Source of the DNA: Mycolicibacterium fluoranthenivorans
Lineage (GTDB): Bacteria > Actinomycetota > Actinomycetes > Mycobacteriales > Mycobacteriaceae
Direction: 5' to 3'
Assembly (NCBI RefSeq): GCF_011758805.1
Contig: NZ_JAANOW010000001.1
Coordinates: 2,790,001 to 2,854,000 of the forward strand
Length of the DNA stretch: 64,000 nucleotides
Both the position numbers and the translations under genes were made by a program. Under the pieces are notes generated by a model. That model did no database searches, had not been told where the DNA came from, and saw nothing but the letters and a program-made list of their open reading frames with translations. This document shows, in pieces, positions 26,519 through 35,519 of this stretch (its first letter is position 1; every line of letters begins with the position of its first letter).

Positions 26519-27642
26519 TGCGCATCGGGATGGTGTGCCCGTACTCCTTCGACGTACCCGGCGGGGTGCAGGCCCATGTCCTGCAGCTGGCCGAGGTGTA
26601 CCACGCGCAGGGCCATCATGTGAGCGTGCTGGCGCCGTCAAGCCCACACGTCGCGATGCCGGACTACGTGGTGTCGGGCGGCAAGGCCGTGCCGATCCCG
26701 TACAACGGCTCGGTGGCCCGGCTGCGGTTCGGGCCGGCCACCCACCGCACCGTCAAGAAATGGCTCGGCCAGGGTGATTTCGACGTGCTGCATCTGCACG
26801 AGCCCAACGCACCCAGCCTGTCGATGCTGGCGCTGATGATCGCCGAGGGGCCGATCGTCGCGACGTTCCACACCTCGACGACGAAATCGTTGACGCTCAG
26901 TGTGTTTCAGGGGCTTCTGCGGCCGTGGCACGAGAAGATCGTCGGGCGTATCGCCGTGTCGGATCTGGCCCGCCGCTGGCAGATGGAGGCGCTCGGTTCG
27001 GACGCCGTCGAAATCCCCAACGGGGTGCCCGTGTCGGCGTTCTCGGACGCACCGCTGTTGGCGGGTTACCCGCGGCCGGGCCGCTGTGTGCTGTTCCTCG
27101 GCCGCTTCGACGAACCGCGCAAGGGGATGGCGGTGCTGCTCGCGGCGTTGCCCCGACTGGCGGCGGCCTTCCCCGAGGTGGAGGTGCTGGTGGTGGGCCG
27201 CGGCGACGAGCAGGCACTGGCCGCCGAAGCCGGCGAACTGGCCTCTCATCTGCGATTCCTGGGGCAGGTCGACGATGCCACCAAAGCCTCGGCACTGCGC
27301 AGCGCCGACGTGTACTGCGCACCCAACACCGGCGGGGAGAGCTTCGGGATCGTGCTGGTGGAGGCGATGGCCGCGGGCACGGCGGTGGTCGCCAGCGATC
27401 TGGATGCGTTCCGCCGCGTGCTCGACAACGGCGCGGCCGGGCGGCTGGTGGCCCTCGACGACGCCGCCGCGCTGGGCGATGCGCTGGTCGAGGTTCTCGG
27501 GGATGACGCGCTGCGCCGGCGTTACGTCGACACCGCCACCGTCGCGGTGCAGCGGTACGACTGGTCGGTGGTGGCGGCCGACATCATGCGGGTCTACGAG
27601 ACCGTGGCGATGGCGGGGGTCAAGGTCCGGGTGACCGACTAG
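26518..27642 (+). CDS. pimA: Phosphatidylinositol alpha-mannosyltransferase PimA
   Basis: A 374-residue GT4 glycosyltransferase that adds the first mannose from GDP-mannose to phosphatidylinositol on the cytoplasmic membrane face. Identity to PimA is obvious in MRIGMVCPYSFDVPGGVQAH, NGSVARLRFGPATHR and NTGGESFGIVLVEAMAAGTA, which holds the EX7E motif. ATG 26518 gives the usual MRIGM start; ATG 26515 is in frame and would make an ATGA overlap with patA. Its stop shares one base with the Nudix start. Confidence 0.96.
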   Translation: MRIGMVCPYSFDVPGGVQAHVLQLAEVYHAQGHHVSVLAPSSPHVAMPDYVVSGGKAVPIPYNGSVARLRFGPATHRTVKKWLGQGDFDVLHLHEPNAPSLSMLALMIAEGPIVATFHTSTTKSLTLSVFQGLLRPWHEKIVGRIAVSDLARRWQMEALGSDAVEIPNGVPVSAFSDAPLLAGYPRPGRCVLFLGRFDEPRKGMAVLLAALPRLAAAFPEVEVLVVGRGDEQALAAEAGELASHLRFLGQVDDATKASALRSADVYCAPNTGGESFGIVLVEAMAAGTAVVASDLDAFRRVLDNGAAGRLVALDDAAALGDALVEVLGDDALRRRYVDTATVAVQRYDWSVVAADIMRVYETVAMAGVKVRVTD

Positions 27643-28676
27643 TGCTTGCTCTGTTGATCGTCCTCGGGGTGCTGATCGGCGCCGCCGTCCTGTTGACCGG
27701 GTCGTGGGCCTATCTGACCGCCAACAGGCTGGATCGCCTGCATGTGCGGTACGACCTGTCCTGGCAGGCGCTCGACGCCGCGCTGGCCCGGCGCGCGGTG
27801 GTGGCCAGGGCTGTCGCCGTCGACGCGTACGGACGAGAACCCGAGGGGCAGCGGCTCGCCGCGTTGGCCGATGCCGCCGAACGCGCGCCTCGCACGTCCC
27901 GCGAGGCCGCCGAGAACGAACTGTCGGCGGCGTTGGAGGCTGTCGCCCCGTCGGCGCTGCCGGTGGCGTTGGTCGCCGAGCTCGCCGACGCCGAGGCGCG
28001 CGTCTTGCTCGCCCGCCGCTTCCACAACGATGCCGTCCGCGACACCCTGGCGCTGCGGGACCGCCCGATGGTGCGGTTGCTGCACCTGGGTGGGACGGCG
28101 GCGCTGCCCAGCTACTTCGAGATCGCCGAGCGCGCAGGACCGGCGGCGCGCGATGTCGGGCTGGTCAGCCGACGGATCTCGGCCCGTGTCGTGCTGCTCG
28201 ACGAGGCCGGCCGGGTGCTGCTGTTCCGCGGATCGGACCCGGCGCGTGACGGTGAGGATGTGCGGTTCTGGTGGTTCACCGTCGGTGGCGCGGTGGAGCC
28301 CGGTGAAGAGCTCGCCGAGGCGGCGGTGCGTGAGCTGGTCGAGGAGACCGGTCTGCAGGTGGCCGCCGTCGAGCTGGTCGGACCAGTGTGGCGCCGCGAC
28401 GCCATCATCGACTTCAACGGGGCCGTGGTGCGCAGTGAGGAGCTGTACTTCCTGCATCGCACCCGCCGCTTCGAACCGGCCGCGAGCGGTCGCACACCGC
28501 TGGAACGGCGCTACATTCACGGCCACTCCTGGTGCGATGAGACAATGATCGCCGAGCTGGTCGCCGAGGGGGAGTCCGTGTATCCGCTGCAGCTCGGTGA
28601 GCTTCTGGCCCAGGCCGGTGAGCTCGCGGATGTGCGCGGCGCGGGACCGGGTACGCAGCCTCAACAGATTCGTTGA
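27642..28676 (+). CDS. Membrane-anchored Nudix hydrolase with LemA-like N-terminal half
   Basis: A 344-residue protein. Residues 1-26 form a transmembrane anchor. Residues 28-160 resemble a LemA-type helical domain (NRLDRLHVRYDLSWQALDAA, then an Ala/Arg/Glu-rich helical stretch). Residues 180-320 are a Nudix domain with a complete Nudix box from Gly215 to Leu238 (core REL-EE within RELVEETGL). The domain would hydrolyse a nucleoside-diphosphate-linked compound at the cytoplasmic membrane face. GTG 27642 overlaps the pimA TAG by one base. The M. tuberculosis orthologue (Rv2609c) is in the same place and its substrate is not established. Confidence 0.85.
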   Translation: MLALLIVLGVLIGAAVLLTGSWAYLTANRLDRLHVRYDLSWQALDAALARRAVVARAVAVDAYGREPEGQRLAALADAAERAPRTSREAAENELSAALEAVAPSALPVALVAELADAEARVLLARRFHNDAVRDTLALRDRPMVRLLHLGGTAALPSYFEIAERAGPAARDVGLVSRRISARVVLLDEAGRVLLFRGSDPARDGEDVRFWWFTVGGAVEPGEELAEAAVRELVEETGLQVAAVELVGPVWRRDAIIDFNGAVVRSEELYFLHRTRRFEPAASGRTPLERRYIHGHSWCDETMIAELVAEGESVYPLQLGELLAQAGELADVRGAGPGTQPQQIR

Positions 28677-28708
28677 GCCTGCGGATCCAATTGATTTGGC
28701 ACCACCTT

Positions 28709-28714
28709 TAGACT
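28709..28714 (+). promoter_or_regulatory. -10 box upstream of pdxS
   Basis: TAGACT fits the TANNNT consensus within a locally A/T-rich 67-bp gap and would give a leader of about 23 nt containing GGAGGAG before ATG 28744. A TTGATT hexamer upstream is too close (12 nt) to be a normal -35 element. Confidence 0.4.
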
Positions 28715-28743
28715 GAATCAGTAGTGAACTGGAGGAGATAGCG

Positions 28744-29646
28744 ATGAATACCGCAGCGAATGGCAACCAGACCGGCACAGCCCGGGTGAAGCGCGGTATG
28801 GCCGAGATGCTCAAGGGTGGCGTCATCATGGACGTGGTCACCCCTGAGCAGGCCCGGATCGCCGAGGCGGCCGGTGCGGTCGCGGTGATGGCGCTGGAGC
28901 GCGTCCCGGCCGATATCCGCGCCCAGGGTGGAGTGTCGCGGATGAGCGACCCCGACATGATCGAGGGCATCATCGATGCGGTCACCATCCCGGTGATGGC
29001 CAAGGCGCGGATCGGGCATTTCGTGGAGGCCCAGATCCTGCAGGCCCTCGGGGTGGACTACATCGACGAGTCCGAGGTGCTCACCCCGGCCGACTACGCC
29101 AACCACATCGACAAGTGGCGCTTCACCGTCCCCTTCGTGTGTGGCGCCACCAATCTGGGCGAGGCCCTGCGCCGGATCACCGAAGGCGCGGCGATGATCC
29201 GCTCCAAAGGGGAAGCCGGCACCGGTGACGTGTCCAACGCCACCACGCACATGCGCACCATCGGCGCCGAGATCCGCCGGTTGACCTCGTTGAGCGAGGA
29301 CGAATTGTTCGTCGCGGCAAAGGAACTGCAGGCGCCGTATGACCTCGTGGTCGAGGTGGCCCGGGCCGGCAAGCTTCCGGTGACGATGTTCACCGCCGGC
29401 GGTATCGCCACCCCGGCCGATGCCGCGATGATGATGCAGCTCGGTGCCGAGGGTGTGTTCGTGGGCTCGGGCATCTTCAAGTCCGGCGACCCCGCCGCCC
29501 GCGCCGCGGCCATCGTGAAGGCCACCACCTTCTACGACGACCCCGATGTGCTGGCCAAGGTGTCGCGCGGGCTCGGCGAAGCGATGGTCGGCATCAACGT
29601 CGACGACATCCCGGTCCCGCATCGGCTCGCCGAACGCGGCTGGTAA
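28744..29646 (+). CDS. pdxS: Pyridoxal 5'-phosphate synthase lyase subunit PdxS
   Basis: A 300-residue (beta/alpha)8 enzyme that makes pyridoxal phosphate from ribose 5-phosphate, glyceraldehyde 3-phosphate and ammonia supplied by PdxT. Catalytic residues align as Asp30, Lys87 (VMAKARIGH) and Lys155 ([13 protein letters not shown]). The start ATG 28744 has a GGAGGAG site. The glutaminase partner pdxT lies two genes downstream, with a thioesterase gene between them. Confidence 0.97.
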   Translation: MNTAANGNQTGTARVKRGMAEMLKGGVIMDVVTPEQARIAEAAGAVAVMALERVPADIRAQGGVSRMSDPDMIEGIIDAVTIPVMAKARIGHFVEAQILQALGVDYIDESEVLTPADYANHIDKWRFTVPFVCGATNLGEALRRITEGAAMIRSKGEAGTGDVSNATTHMRTIGAEIRRLTSLSEDELFVAAKELQAPYDLVVEVARAGKLPVTMFTAGGIATPADAAMMMQLGAEGVFVGSGIFKSGDPAARAAAIVKATTFYDDPDVLAKVSRGLGEAMVGINVDDIPVPHRLAERGW

Positions 29647-29655
29647 ACACAACCT

Positions 29656-30501
29656 GTGGCGATTGAAGAGATCCTCGACCTGGAACAGCTCGAGGTCAAC
29701 ATCTATCGCGGTGGGGTGTTCAGTCCGGAGTCGGGATTCCTGCAGCGCACGTTCGGGGGGCATGTCGCCGGCCAGTCGCTGGTGTCCGCCGTCCGCACCG
29801 TGGATCCGAAATTCCAGGTGCACTCGCTGCACGGGTACTTCCTGCGGCCCGGTGACGCCCGCGCGCCGTCGGTGTACCTGGTGGAGCGGTTACGCGACGG
29901 CGGATCGTTCTGTACCCGGCGGGTGAGCGCCATCCAGCACGGCCAGACCATCTTCAGCATGTCCGCGTCGTTCCAGGCCGATCAGAGCGGTATCGAGCAT
30001 CAGGATGAGATGCCCGCCGCGCCCGGTCCCGACGACCTGCCCGGATTCCGGTCCGGGGGAGCCTTCGATGACGCGGGGTTCGCCCAGTTCGCCGAGTGGG
30101 ATGTGCGCATCGTGCCGCGCTCGCAGGTGGTGAAGGTGCCGGGCAAGGCCTCCCAGCAGCAGGTGTGGTTCCGCCACCGCGATCCGTTGCCCGACGACTC
30201 GGTGCTGCACATCTGCGCACTGGCCTATCTGAGCGATCTGACGCTGCTCGGTTCGGCGCAGGTGAACCACCCGGACGAGCGTAAGCACCTGAACATCGCG
30301 TCACTGGATCACGCGATGTGGTTCATGCGGCAGTTCCGCGCCGACGAATGGTTGCTCTACGACCAGTCCTCGCCGTCGGCGTGCGGTGGCCGGGCGCTGA
30401 CCCAGGGCAAGCTGTTCAACCAGTACGGGGAGATGGTCGCCGCCGTCATGCAGGAGGGGCTGACCCGCTACCAGCGGGACTTCACCCCGCCCGCCACGTG
30501 A
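29656..30501 (+). CDS. tesB: Acyl-CoA thioesterase II (TesB)
   Basis: A 281-residue double-hotdog thioesterase hydrolysing acyl-CoA. Diagnostic segments are [31 protein letters not shown] and [20 protein letters not shown] with the catalytic Asp region. GTG 29656 is 9 nt after the pdxS stop, and its stop overlaps the pdxT GTG. This places it inside the pyridoxal-phosphate operon, as in M. tuberculosis (Rv2605c), although no direct link to that pathway is known. Confidence 0.93.
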   Translation: MAIEEILDLEQLEVNIYRGGVFSPESGFLQRTFGGHVAGQSLVSAVRTVDPKFQVHSLHGYFLRPGDARAPSVYLVERLRDGGSFCTRRVSAIQHGQTIFSMSASFQADQSGIEHQDEMPAAPGPDDLPGFRSGGAFDDAGFAQFAEWDVRIVPRSQVVKVPGKASQQQVWFRHRDPLPDDSVLHICALAYLSDLTLLGSAQVNHPDERKHLNIASLDHAMWFMRQFRADEWLLYDQSSPSACGGRALTQGKLFNQYGEMVAAVMQEGLTRYQRDFTPPAT

Positions 30502-31082
30502 GTGTCCGGGTCGGGGTGCTCGCCCTGCAGGGCGACACCCGTGAGCATCTGGGCGCGCTGCGCGAAGCGGGTGCCGAAGCGCTGACGGTGCGTCGGCTGG
30601 CGGAGCTGGAATCCGTGGATGCGCTGGTGATCCCGGGTGGTGAGTCCACCGCGATCAGCCATCTGCTGCGCGAATTCGACCTGCTGGAACCGTTGCGCTC
30701 GCGGTTGGCCGACGGAATGCCCGCGTACGGGTCGTGCGCCGGAATGATCCTGCTGGCCACCGAGATCCTGGATGCCGGCGTCGAGGGGCGGCGGGCCGAG
30801 CCGCTACGAGGCATCGATATGTCGGTGCGGCGCAATGCTTTCGGACGTCAAGTGGACTCCTTCGAAGAGGACATCGCATTCGAGGGTCTGGACACCGGCG
30901 TGCACGCGGTGTTCATCCGCGCGCCGTGGGTGGAGCGGGTGGGCCCCGGTGTCGAGGTGCTGGCACGCGCCGGTGGGCATCCCGTGGCGGTCCGGCAGGG
31001 CCGGATGCTGGCGACGGCGTTCCACCCCGAGGTCACCGGTGACCGCCGGGTGCACAAGCTCTTCGTCGACTCGCTTGGGTGA
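30498..31082 (+). CDS. pdxT: Pyridoxal 5'-phosphate synthase glutaminase subunit PdxT
   Basis: A 194-residue class I glutamine amidotransferase delivering ammonia to PdxS. The catalytic triad is Cys80 (GSCAGM), His176 and Glu178 (AFHPEV), and the oxyanion strand is [12 protein letters not shown] 30498 overlaps the tesB stop. The length is normal for the family. Confidence 0.96.
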   Translation: MSVRVGVLALQGDTREHLGALREAGAEALTVRRLAELESVDALVIPGGESTAISHLLREFDLLEPLRSRLADGMPAYGSCAGMILLATEILDAGVEGRRAEPLRGIDMSVRRNAFGRQVDSFEEDIAFEGLDTGVHAVFIRAPWVERVGPGVEVLARAGGHPVAVRQGRMLATAFHPEVTGDRRVHKLFVDSLG

Positions 31083-31110
31083 ACGTTCGCCCAACGCCGG
31101 CATGGAGTTT

Positions 31111-31183
31111 GCTGTCACAGCGGAGCCCGGTGGCACGCACAGCTTGTTCACATGTCACGCGTCCTCAATGGCTGTGTGACAGC
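31111..31183. repeat. Two GCTGT...ACAGC inverted repeats before a glycosyltransferase gene
   Basis: GCTGT-C-ACAGC at 31111-31121 and GCTGT-GTG-ACAGC at 31171-31183 are inverted repeats with the same half-site, 60 bp apart. The second covers the alternative GTG start codons of the next gene. They could be paired protein-binding sites, but the half-site is only 5 bp. Confidence 0.3.
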
Positions 31184-33104
31184 GACGACTCATGAGACGG
31201 CGACGTTCTTCGTACCGCCCACCCACACCGGACCGCAGCTGCCGCAGCCGGGGGATCTGCAACGCTGGGCGCAGCCGCTGCTGCTGATCGGTACCGCCGT
31301 GCTCTATCTGTGGAATATCACGGTCAACGGGATGGGCAATCAGTTCTATGCTGCGGCCGCGCAGGCCGGGTCGGTGGACTGGGAGGCGTTGTTGTTCGGG
31401 TCGTTGGATCCGCGCAATTTCATCACGGTGGACAAGCCGCCGGTGTCGCAGTGGGTGATGGGCCTGTCGGGTCAGTTGTTCGGGTTCAGTAGTGCGAGCA
31501 TGCTGGTGCCCGAGGCGTTGATGGCGGTCGGCTCGGTGTGGCTGCTCTACGCTGCGGTGCGCCGGATCAGCGGGCGGTGGGCCGCGCTGTTGGCCGGCGC
31601 CGCGCTGGCGTTGACGCCGGTGGCGGCGTTGATGTTCCGGTTCAACAATCCCGATGCGGTGATGGTGTTGTTGATGACCGCGGCGGCGTATTGCACGGTG
31701 CGGGCTCTGGAACGAAACGGCGCCCGCTGGATGGCGCTAGCCGGGGTGGCGCTGGGTTTCGCGTTCCTGGCCAAGATGCTCGAAGGGCTCATGTCGATGC
31801 CCGCGCTGGGGTTGGTCTACCTGATCGCGGCACCGGTGGCATGGCGGTCGCGGCTGCTGCACCTGCTCGGGGCGCTGGGGGCGTTTCTGGTGTCCTCGGG
31901 TTGGTACGTGCTGCTGACGCTGGCGTGGCCGGCGTCGTCGCGGCCGTATCTCGCCGGTTCCACCGACAACAACTTCATGAATCTGGTGCTGGGCTACAAC
32001 GGGTTCGGCCGGGTACTCGGGCACAACAACTACGGATTCCAGGACAAGGCGCAGATCGGCGCCTCGGCCGGTCAGGCCGTGGCGCAACCGCATCACGGTA
32101 TGGGTGGCTGGGGTGACCAAAAGCAGGGGCTGCCAAGGCTGTTCACCGGGGAGTTCGGCTATGAGATCGGCTGGCTGCTGGTGGGTGCGCTGCTGGCGAC
32201 GGTGCTGGTGCTGGTGTCCCGTGGGCGCGCACCGCGTACCGACGTGGTGCGGGCCGGCACCATCCTGTTCGGTGGCTGGCTGCTGATCGACGGCCTGGTA
32301 CTGAGCTTCATGAAAACCAATGTGCACCCGTACTACTGCATGTCCCTGGCGCCGGCGGTGGCCGCGATGTTCGCCATCGGCCTGCAGGAGATGTGGCGGC
32401 GCCGCACCGGCTGGTTCGGTCGCCTCGGCCTGGCCGTGCTGCTGCTGAGCACCGGTGGCTGGAGTTGGTGGATCCTGGGCCGCAACGCGAGCTGGCTGCC
32501 ACCCCTGCGCTGGGTCATCCTCGGGGTGAGCGTTCTCGCCACGGCCGCGCTGCTGTGGGCGCTGGCCTCGTCCCGGCGCGGACGGGGCGCGACGGTCGCG
32601 GTGACGGTGGCCGTGCTGGGCGGACTCGCGGGTTCGGCGGTCTACTCGGTGGCCACCATCGGCCAACCGCACACCGGCGGGGGACCGTTGGTGGGTCCGG
32701 CTCAGGCCGGTGACCGGCACGGCGGCTGGGGCCAGGACATCGACAGCCCGCAACTGGATGCCATGCTCAGGGGCACCACGACGACGTGGTCGGCGGCGAT
32801 CAACCGATCTTCGTCCGCGTCGTCGCTCGAATTGTCCAGCGGCACAGCGGTCATGGCGATCGGTGGATTCATCGGCAGCGACCCGGTGCCCACCCTGAGC
32901 CAGTTCAAGGACGATGTGGCGGGCCACCAGATCACCTACTACATCCTGCCGGCCGCCAACGGTCACGGCGCCTTCGGCCGCAACGTGCACACCGATATCT
33001 CCGACTGGGTCCAGGCGCATTTCACGCCGGTCAAGGTGGGCACCGACACGGTCTATGACCTCACCGCACCGAAGGCCGGCGAGCGCTCAGACCACGGGCA
33101 GTAG
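31152..33104 (+). CDS. Polytopic GT39/ArnT-like membrane glycosyltransferase
   Basis: A protein of up to 650 residues with about 11-12 transmembrane helices. The first outer loop carries the family segment DPRNFITVDKPPVSQWVMG with its acidic residues, and FRFNNPDAVMVLLMTAA follows. A soluble C-terminal domain of about 140 residues (from GQPHTGGGP) closes the protein. Such enzymes transfer sugars from polyprenyl-phosphate donors to cell-envelope acceptors outside the membrane. ATG 31152 gives the longest form; GTG 31174/31176 is a possible start. Its 3' end overlaps the convergent hydrolase by 18 nt. Confidence 0.82.
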   Translation: MSRVLNGCVTATTHETATFFVPPTHTGPQLPQPGDLQRWAQPLLLIGTAVLYLWNITVNGMGNQFYAAAAQAGSVDWEALLFGSLDPRNFITVDKPPVSQWVMGLSGQLFGFSSASMLVPEALMAVGSVWLLYAAVRRISGRWAALLAGAALALTPVAALMFRFNNPDAVMVLLMTAAAYCTVRALERNGARWMALAGVALGFAFLAKMLEGLMSMPALGLVYLIAAPVAWRSRLLHLLGALGAFLVSSGWYVLLTLAWPASSRPYLAGSTDNNFMNLVLGYNGFGRVLGHNNYGFQDKAQIGASAGQAVAQPHHGMGGWGDQKQGLPRLFTGEFGYEIGWLLVGALLATVLVLVSRGRAPRTDVVRAGTILFGGWLLIDGLVLSFMKTNVHPYYCMSLAPAVAAMFAIGLQEMWRRRTGWFGRLGLAVLLLSTGGWSWWILGRNASWLPPLRWVILGVSVLATAALLWALASSRRGRGATVAVTVAVLGGLAGSAVYSVATIGQPHTGGGPLVGPAQAGDRHGGWGQDIDSPQLDAMLRGTTTTWSAAINRSSSASSLELSSGTAVMAIGGFIGSDPVPTLSQFKDDVAGHQITYYILPAANGHGAFGRNVHTDISDWVQAHFTPVKVGTDTVYDLTAPKAGERSDHGQ

Positions 33105-34814
33105 CAGCCGTGACGACGAGGCGACGGTGCTCAGGCTGCTGGTGCCCACACTCGCGTGCCGGAAGTTCATGATCGCCGGCACGTCCGGATCCTGATCATC
33201 GCCGGCCAGCACCAGTTGGATACGGTGCCCCTTGCCGAAGCGCCGGGCGTTGGGTACCAACGGAATCCGATAGTCGACGAGCTCGCCGATCGGGACCGCG
33301 ACGGGTCGGCGGCAGGGTAGCACCGGGGCTCCGGGTGCACTCGCGGCCGGGTCCACCTCACGCAGGCCGGCCCGCAACCAGCCGGCCGTCACCTCGGTCA
33401 CCTCGCCATCGGGTGCCACGTCCTGCAGGGTGGCCAGCCAGGCCGTGTCGGCGGCGGTGGCCGACGCGATGAGCCGCAGCTCGATCTCCCCGACGACATC
33501 CAGGTCGGCCGGCAGCTCCGGCGATGTCCAGGTGAGCAACGCCGGCGGGTCGAGCTCGCCGGCCTTGACCCGACCGGTCCCGGCGCCCAAGGTCATGTAC
33601 TCCCTTGTGCCGGGCTGCCCCTCGTCCGCGCCGAGAACGCCGTCGGCGCGCAGCGCGAATTCGGTGGCTGTCGCCGCCGGCGGCCAGGACGTGCTGGTGC
33701 GCCATTGCGCAGGCTCGCCACCGGGAAGCGCGTACCGGACCCGGTCGCCGTCGAGGATCCCGGTGTCGCGACCCTTGAGCCAGTGGTCGTACCAGGCCAG
33801 CGCCTCGGTGTGCATGCTTTCCCACGGCCATGTCAAGCCGTACCGGTCGAGCATGCCCAGTTGCACATTCGGGTTGTGCGCCAGCGCTTTCCACGTGATG
33901 AACGTCGAGGGCAGGTGCAGCGGTACGTTCTCCCAGTCGCAGCCCAGATAGACGGGGATGTCGATATTGCCCAGCAGCGGTGTGAGATCCCGGTCGTCCC
34001 ACCATTCGTCGCGCACGGGGTGGCTGACGAACACATCCAGCCAGAGGTCATCCCAGGGGTGCGGGTCGTGCGGCAGCTTGAGCAGCTGGTGCATCAGCGT
34101 CACCGCGGCCTCGCCGTTCATCGTGCCGAACTTGCGGTGCAGCGGCGGCAGATTGAGCACCTTGCGGGCGATCTGAAGCGGCAGGCTGCGCCAGAAGTCG
34201 TCGCTGCGGGCGGCGGTCAACCCCATCATCGACAGGAACGGGGTGATGAAGGCCGAACTCACCAGGCCGTGGTGTGAGGCCGCCTCGAATAGATCCGAGG
34301 TGACGGCCAGCGGGAAGATGGCCTTGAGATGCGGAGGCCGCTCGACCGCGGCTTCCAGCTGGGTCATCGCGAAGTAGCTGATGCCGATCATCCCCACGTT
34401 GCCGTCACACCACGGTTGGGCCGCAGCCCATTCGACGAGGTCGTGCATATCGCGACGTTCCTGTCCGTCGAAGAAGCCGAATTCGCCACCCGACCCGCCT
34501 GTCCCACGGACATTGGCGATCACGTGTACGTAGCCGCGCGACACCCAGAACGGGGTGTTACCGGCCTCGATGAAACCCATCGGTGCGCCGAGGTCCTGGA
34601 TCTGACGTGGGTAGGGCGACGCGGCGATCAGGACGGGGAAGCGGCCGTCGGCGTCGGGTCGGTGTACGTCGGCCATCAGTGAGATGCCGTCGCGGACCGG
34701 CACGCCGACGTTGATGTCGCGGCGTATGCCGTATTGCGGCTCGCTGAGATTGCGGAACGTGCGGCCGGTGGTCTGAGGCCCGTTCAGTGGGGCTTTCAGG
34801 GGGGACGTTGCCAT
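33087..34814 (-). CDS. CocE/NonD (peptidase S15) family hydrolase
   Basis: A 575-residue serine hydrolase with an alpha/beta catalytic domain and a C-terminal jelly-roll (X-Pro dipeptidyl-peptidase-like) domain. The nucleophile is Ser146 in GMIGISYFAM, the surrounding NVRGTGGSGGEFGFFDGQE is characteristic, and the C-terminal FGKGHRIQLVLAGDDQD closes the jelly roll. Family members hydrolyse esters or amides; the substrate here is unknown. ATG 34814 was chosen over an in-frame ATG at 34844 because the latter lies inside the operator. It is divergent from a TetR gene that probably controls it. Confidence 0.87.
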   Translation of the reverse strand: MATSPLKAPLNGPQTTGRTFRNLSEPQYGIRRDINVGVPVRDGISLMADVHRPDADGRFPVLIAASPYPRQIQDLGAPMGFIEAGNTPFWVSRGYVHVIANVRGTGGSGGEFGFFDGQERRDMHDLVEWAAAQPWCDGNVGMIGISYFAMTQLEAAVERPPHLKAIFPLAVTSDLFEAASHHGLVSSAFITPFLSMMGLTAARSDDFWRSLPLQIARKVLNLPPLHRKFGTMNGEAAVTLMHQLLKLPHDPHPWDDLWLDVFVSHPVRDEWWDDRDLTPLLGNIDIPVYLGCDWENVPLHLPSTFITWKALAHNPNVQLGMLDRYGLTWPWESMHTEALAWYDHWLKGRDTGILDGDRVRYALPGGEPAQWRTSTSWPPAATATEFALRADGVLGADEGQPGTREYMTLGAGTGRVKAGELDPPALLTWTSPELPADLDVVGEIELRLIASATAADTAWLATLQDVAPDGEVTEVTAGWLRAGLREVDPAASAPGAPVLPCRRPVAVPIGELVDYRIPLVPNARRFGKGHRIQLVLAGDDQDPDVPAIMNFRHASVGTSSLSTVASSSRLLLPVV

Positions 34815-34826
34815 AGTCTCACGGTA

Positions 34827-34846
34827 CGTTGAAATTAATCTCAACG
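34827..34846. promoter_or_regulatory. 20-bp palindromic TetR operator
   Basis: CGTTGAAATTAATCTCAACG is a palindrome with one mismatched pair: perfect CGTTGA/TCAACG arms around a nearly symmetric A/T core. It sits in the 61-bp gap between the divergent CocE hydrolase and TetR genes, 13 bp before the hydrolase ATG and centred about -39 from the TetR start. That placement suits repression of both genes, including autoregulation. Confidence 0.72.
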
Positions 34847-34863
34847 CAACGTGAAAATATTGA

Positions 34864-34869
34864 TAGGGT
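34864..34869 (+). promoter_or_regulatory. -10 box for leaderless TetR transcript
   Basis: TAGGGT fits TANNNT, followed by 6 nt and ATG 34876. No Shine-Dalgarno sequence is present. The same hexamer and spacing occur upstream of the fadE gene at 12795. Confidence 0.5.
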
Positions 34870-34875
34870 GTCGCG

Positions 34876-35478
34876 ATGGCGAAGAAGGCGGTGCCCCCGG
34901 GGCCGCGAGACGAACGCGGCGTCCTTCAGGCGCGCATCCTCGGCGCTGCCCGCGATGCGTTCGCGGACACCGGATACGCCGGGACGACGATCCGGTCGGT
35001 GGCGCGGGCGGCCGACGTCGATCCGGCGCTGGTCTACCACTACTTCGGGTCCAAGGATCGGCTGCTGGATGCGGCGACGACACCGCCCCCGCGCTGGTTG
35101 GAGAACGTCGCCAACACCTGGGCGACACCGCTGCCAGACCTCGGCGCCGCGCTGCTGCGGCTGATGCTGGGTGCGTGGGGCGATGACGAGATCGGGCCCG
35201 TACTGCGCTCGGTACTACAGACCGCGGCGCACGAGCAGAGCACGCGGGAGAAGTTGCGCCGCGTGGTCGAAGGTCAGCTGATGGGGGTGGCGCAGCTGGG
35301 TGCCGACGAGCACGATCGCAAGGTGCGCAGCGGCCTGGTGTCCTCGCAGATCATGGGCTTGGCGATGATGCGCTACATCTGGCGGATCGAGCCGGTGGCC
35401 ACCATGACCGAGGACGAACTGGTCGCCGCCGTCGCGCCGAACCTCCAGCGCTATATCGAAGGGGATCTGTCCAAGTAG
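34876..35478 (+). CDS. TetR-family transcriptional regulator
   Basis: A 200-residue one-domain repressor. The N-terminal helix-turn-helix is clear ([20 protein letters not shown] followed by [20 protein letters not shown], residues about 24-63). The C-terminal ligand-binding domain ends in [20 protein letters not shown], a common mycobacterial TetR form. It is divergent from the CocE hydrolase gene with a 20-bp palindrome between them, so local control of that hydrolase is likely. The inducer is unknown. Confidence 0.92.
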   Translation: MAKKAVPPGPRDERGVLQARILGAARDAFADTGYAGTTIRSVARAADVDPALVYHYFGSKDRLLDAATTPPPRWLENVANTWATPLPDLGAALLRLMLGAWGDDEIGPVLRSVLQTAAHEQSTREKLRRVVEGQLMGVAQLGADEHDRKVRSGLVSSQIMGLAMMRYIWRIEPVATMTEDELVAAVAPNLQRYIEGDLSK

Positions 35479-35481
35479 AGT
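35476..35481 (+). promoter_or_regulatory. -10 box upstream of yebC
   Basis: TAGAGT fits TANNNT and overlaps the TetR stop codon. It would give a leader of about 30 nt before ATG 35520. Confidence 0.4.
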
Positions 35482-35519
35482 GGACAGCCGGAGTTAGACC
35501 AGAAAGAGGGCGTACCTGC

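Noticed and set aside
28691..28714. Classical -35/-10 promoter for pdxS using TTGATT and TAGACT
   Set aside because: The spacer is only 12 nt, too short for a normal promoter; only the -10 was kept.
31111..31183. SOS box at the GT39 gene
   Set aside because: The GCTGT/ACAGC half-sites do not match the mycobacterial LexA consensus seen at 36705.
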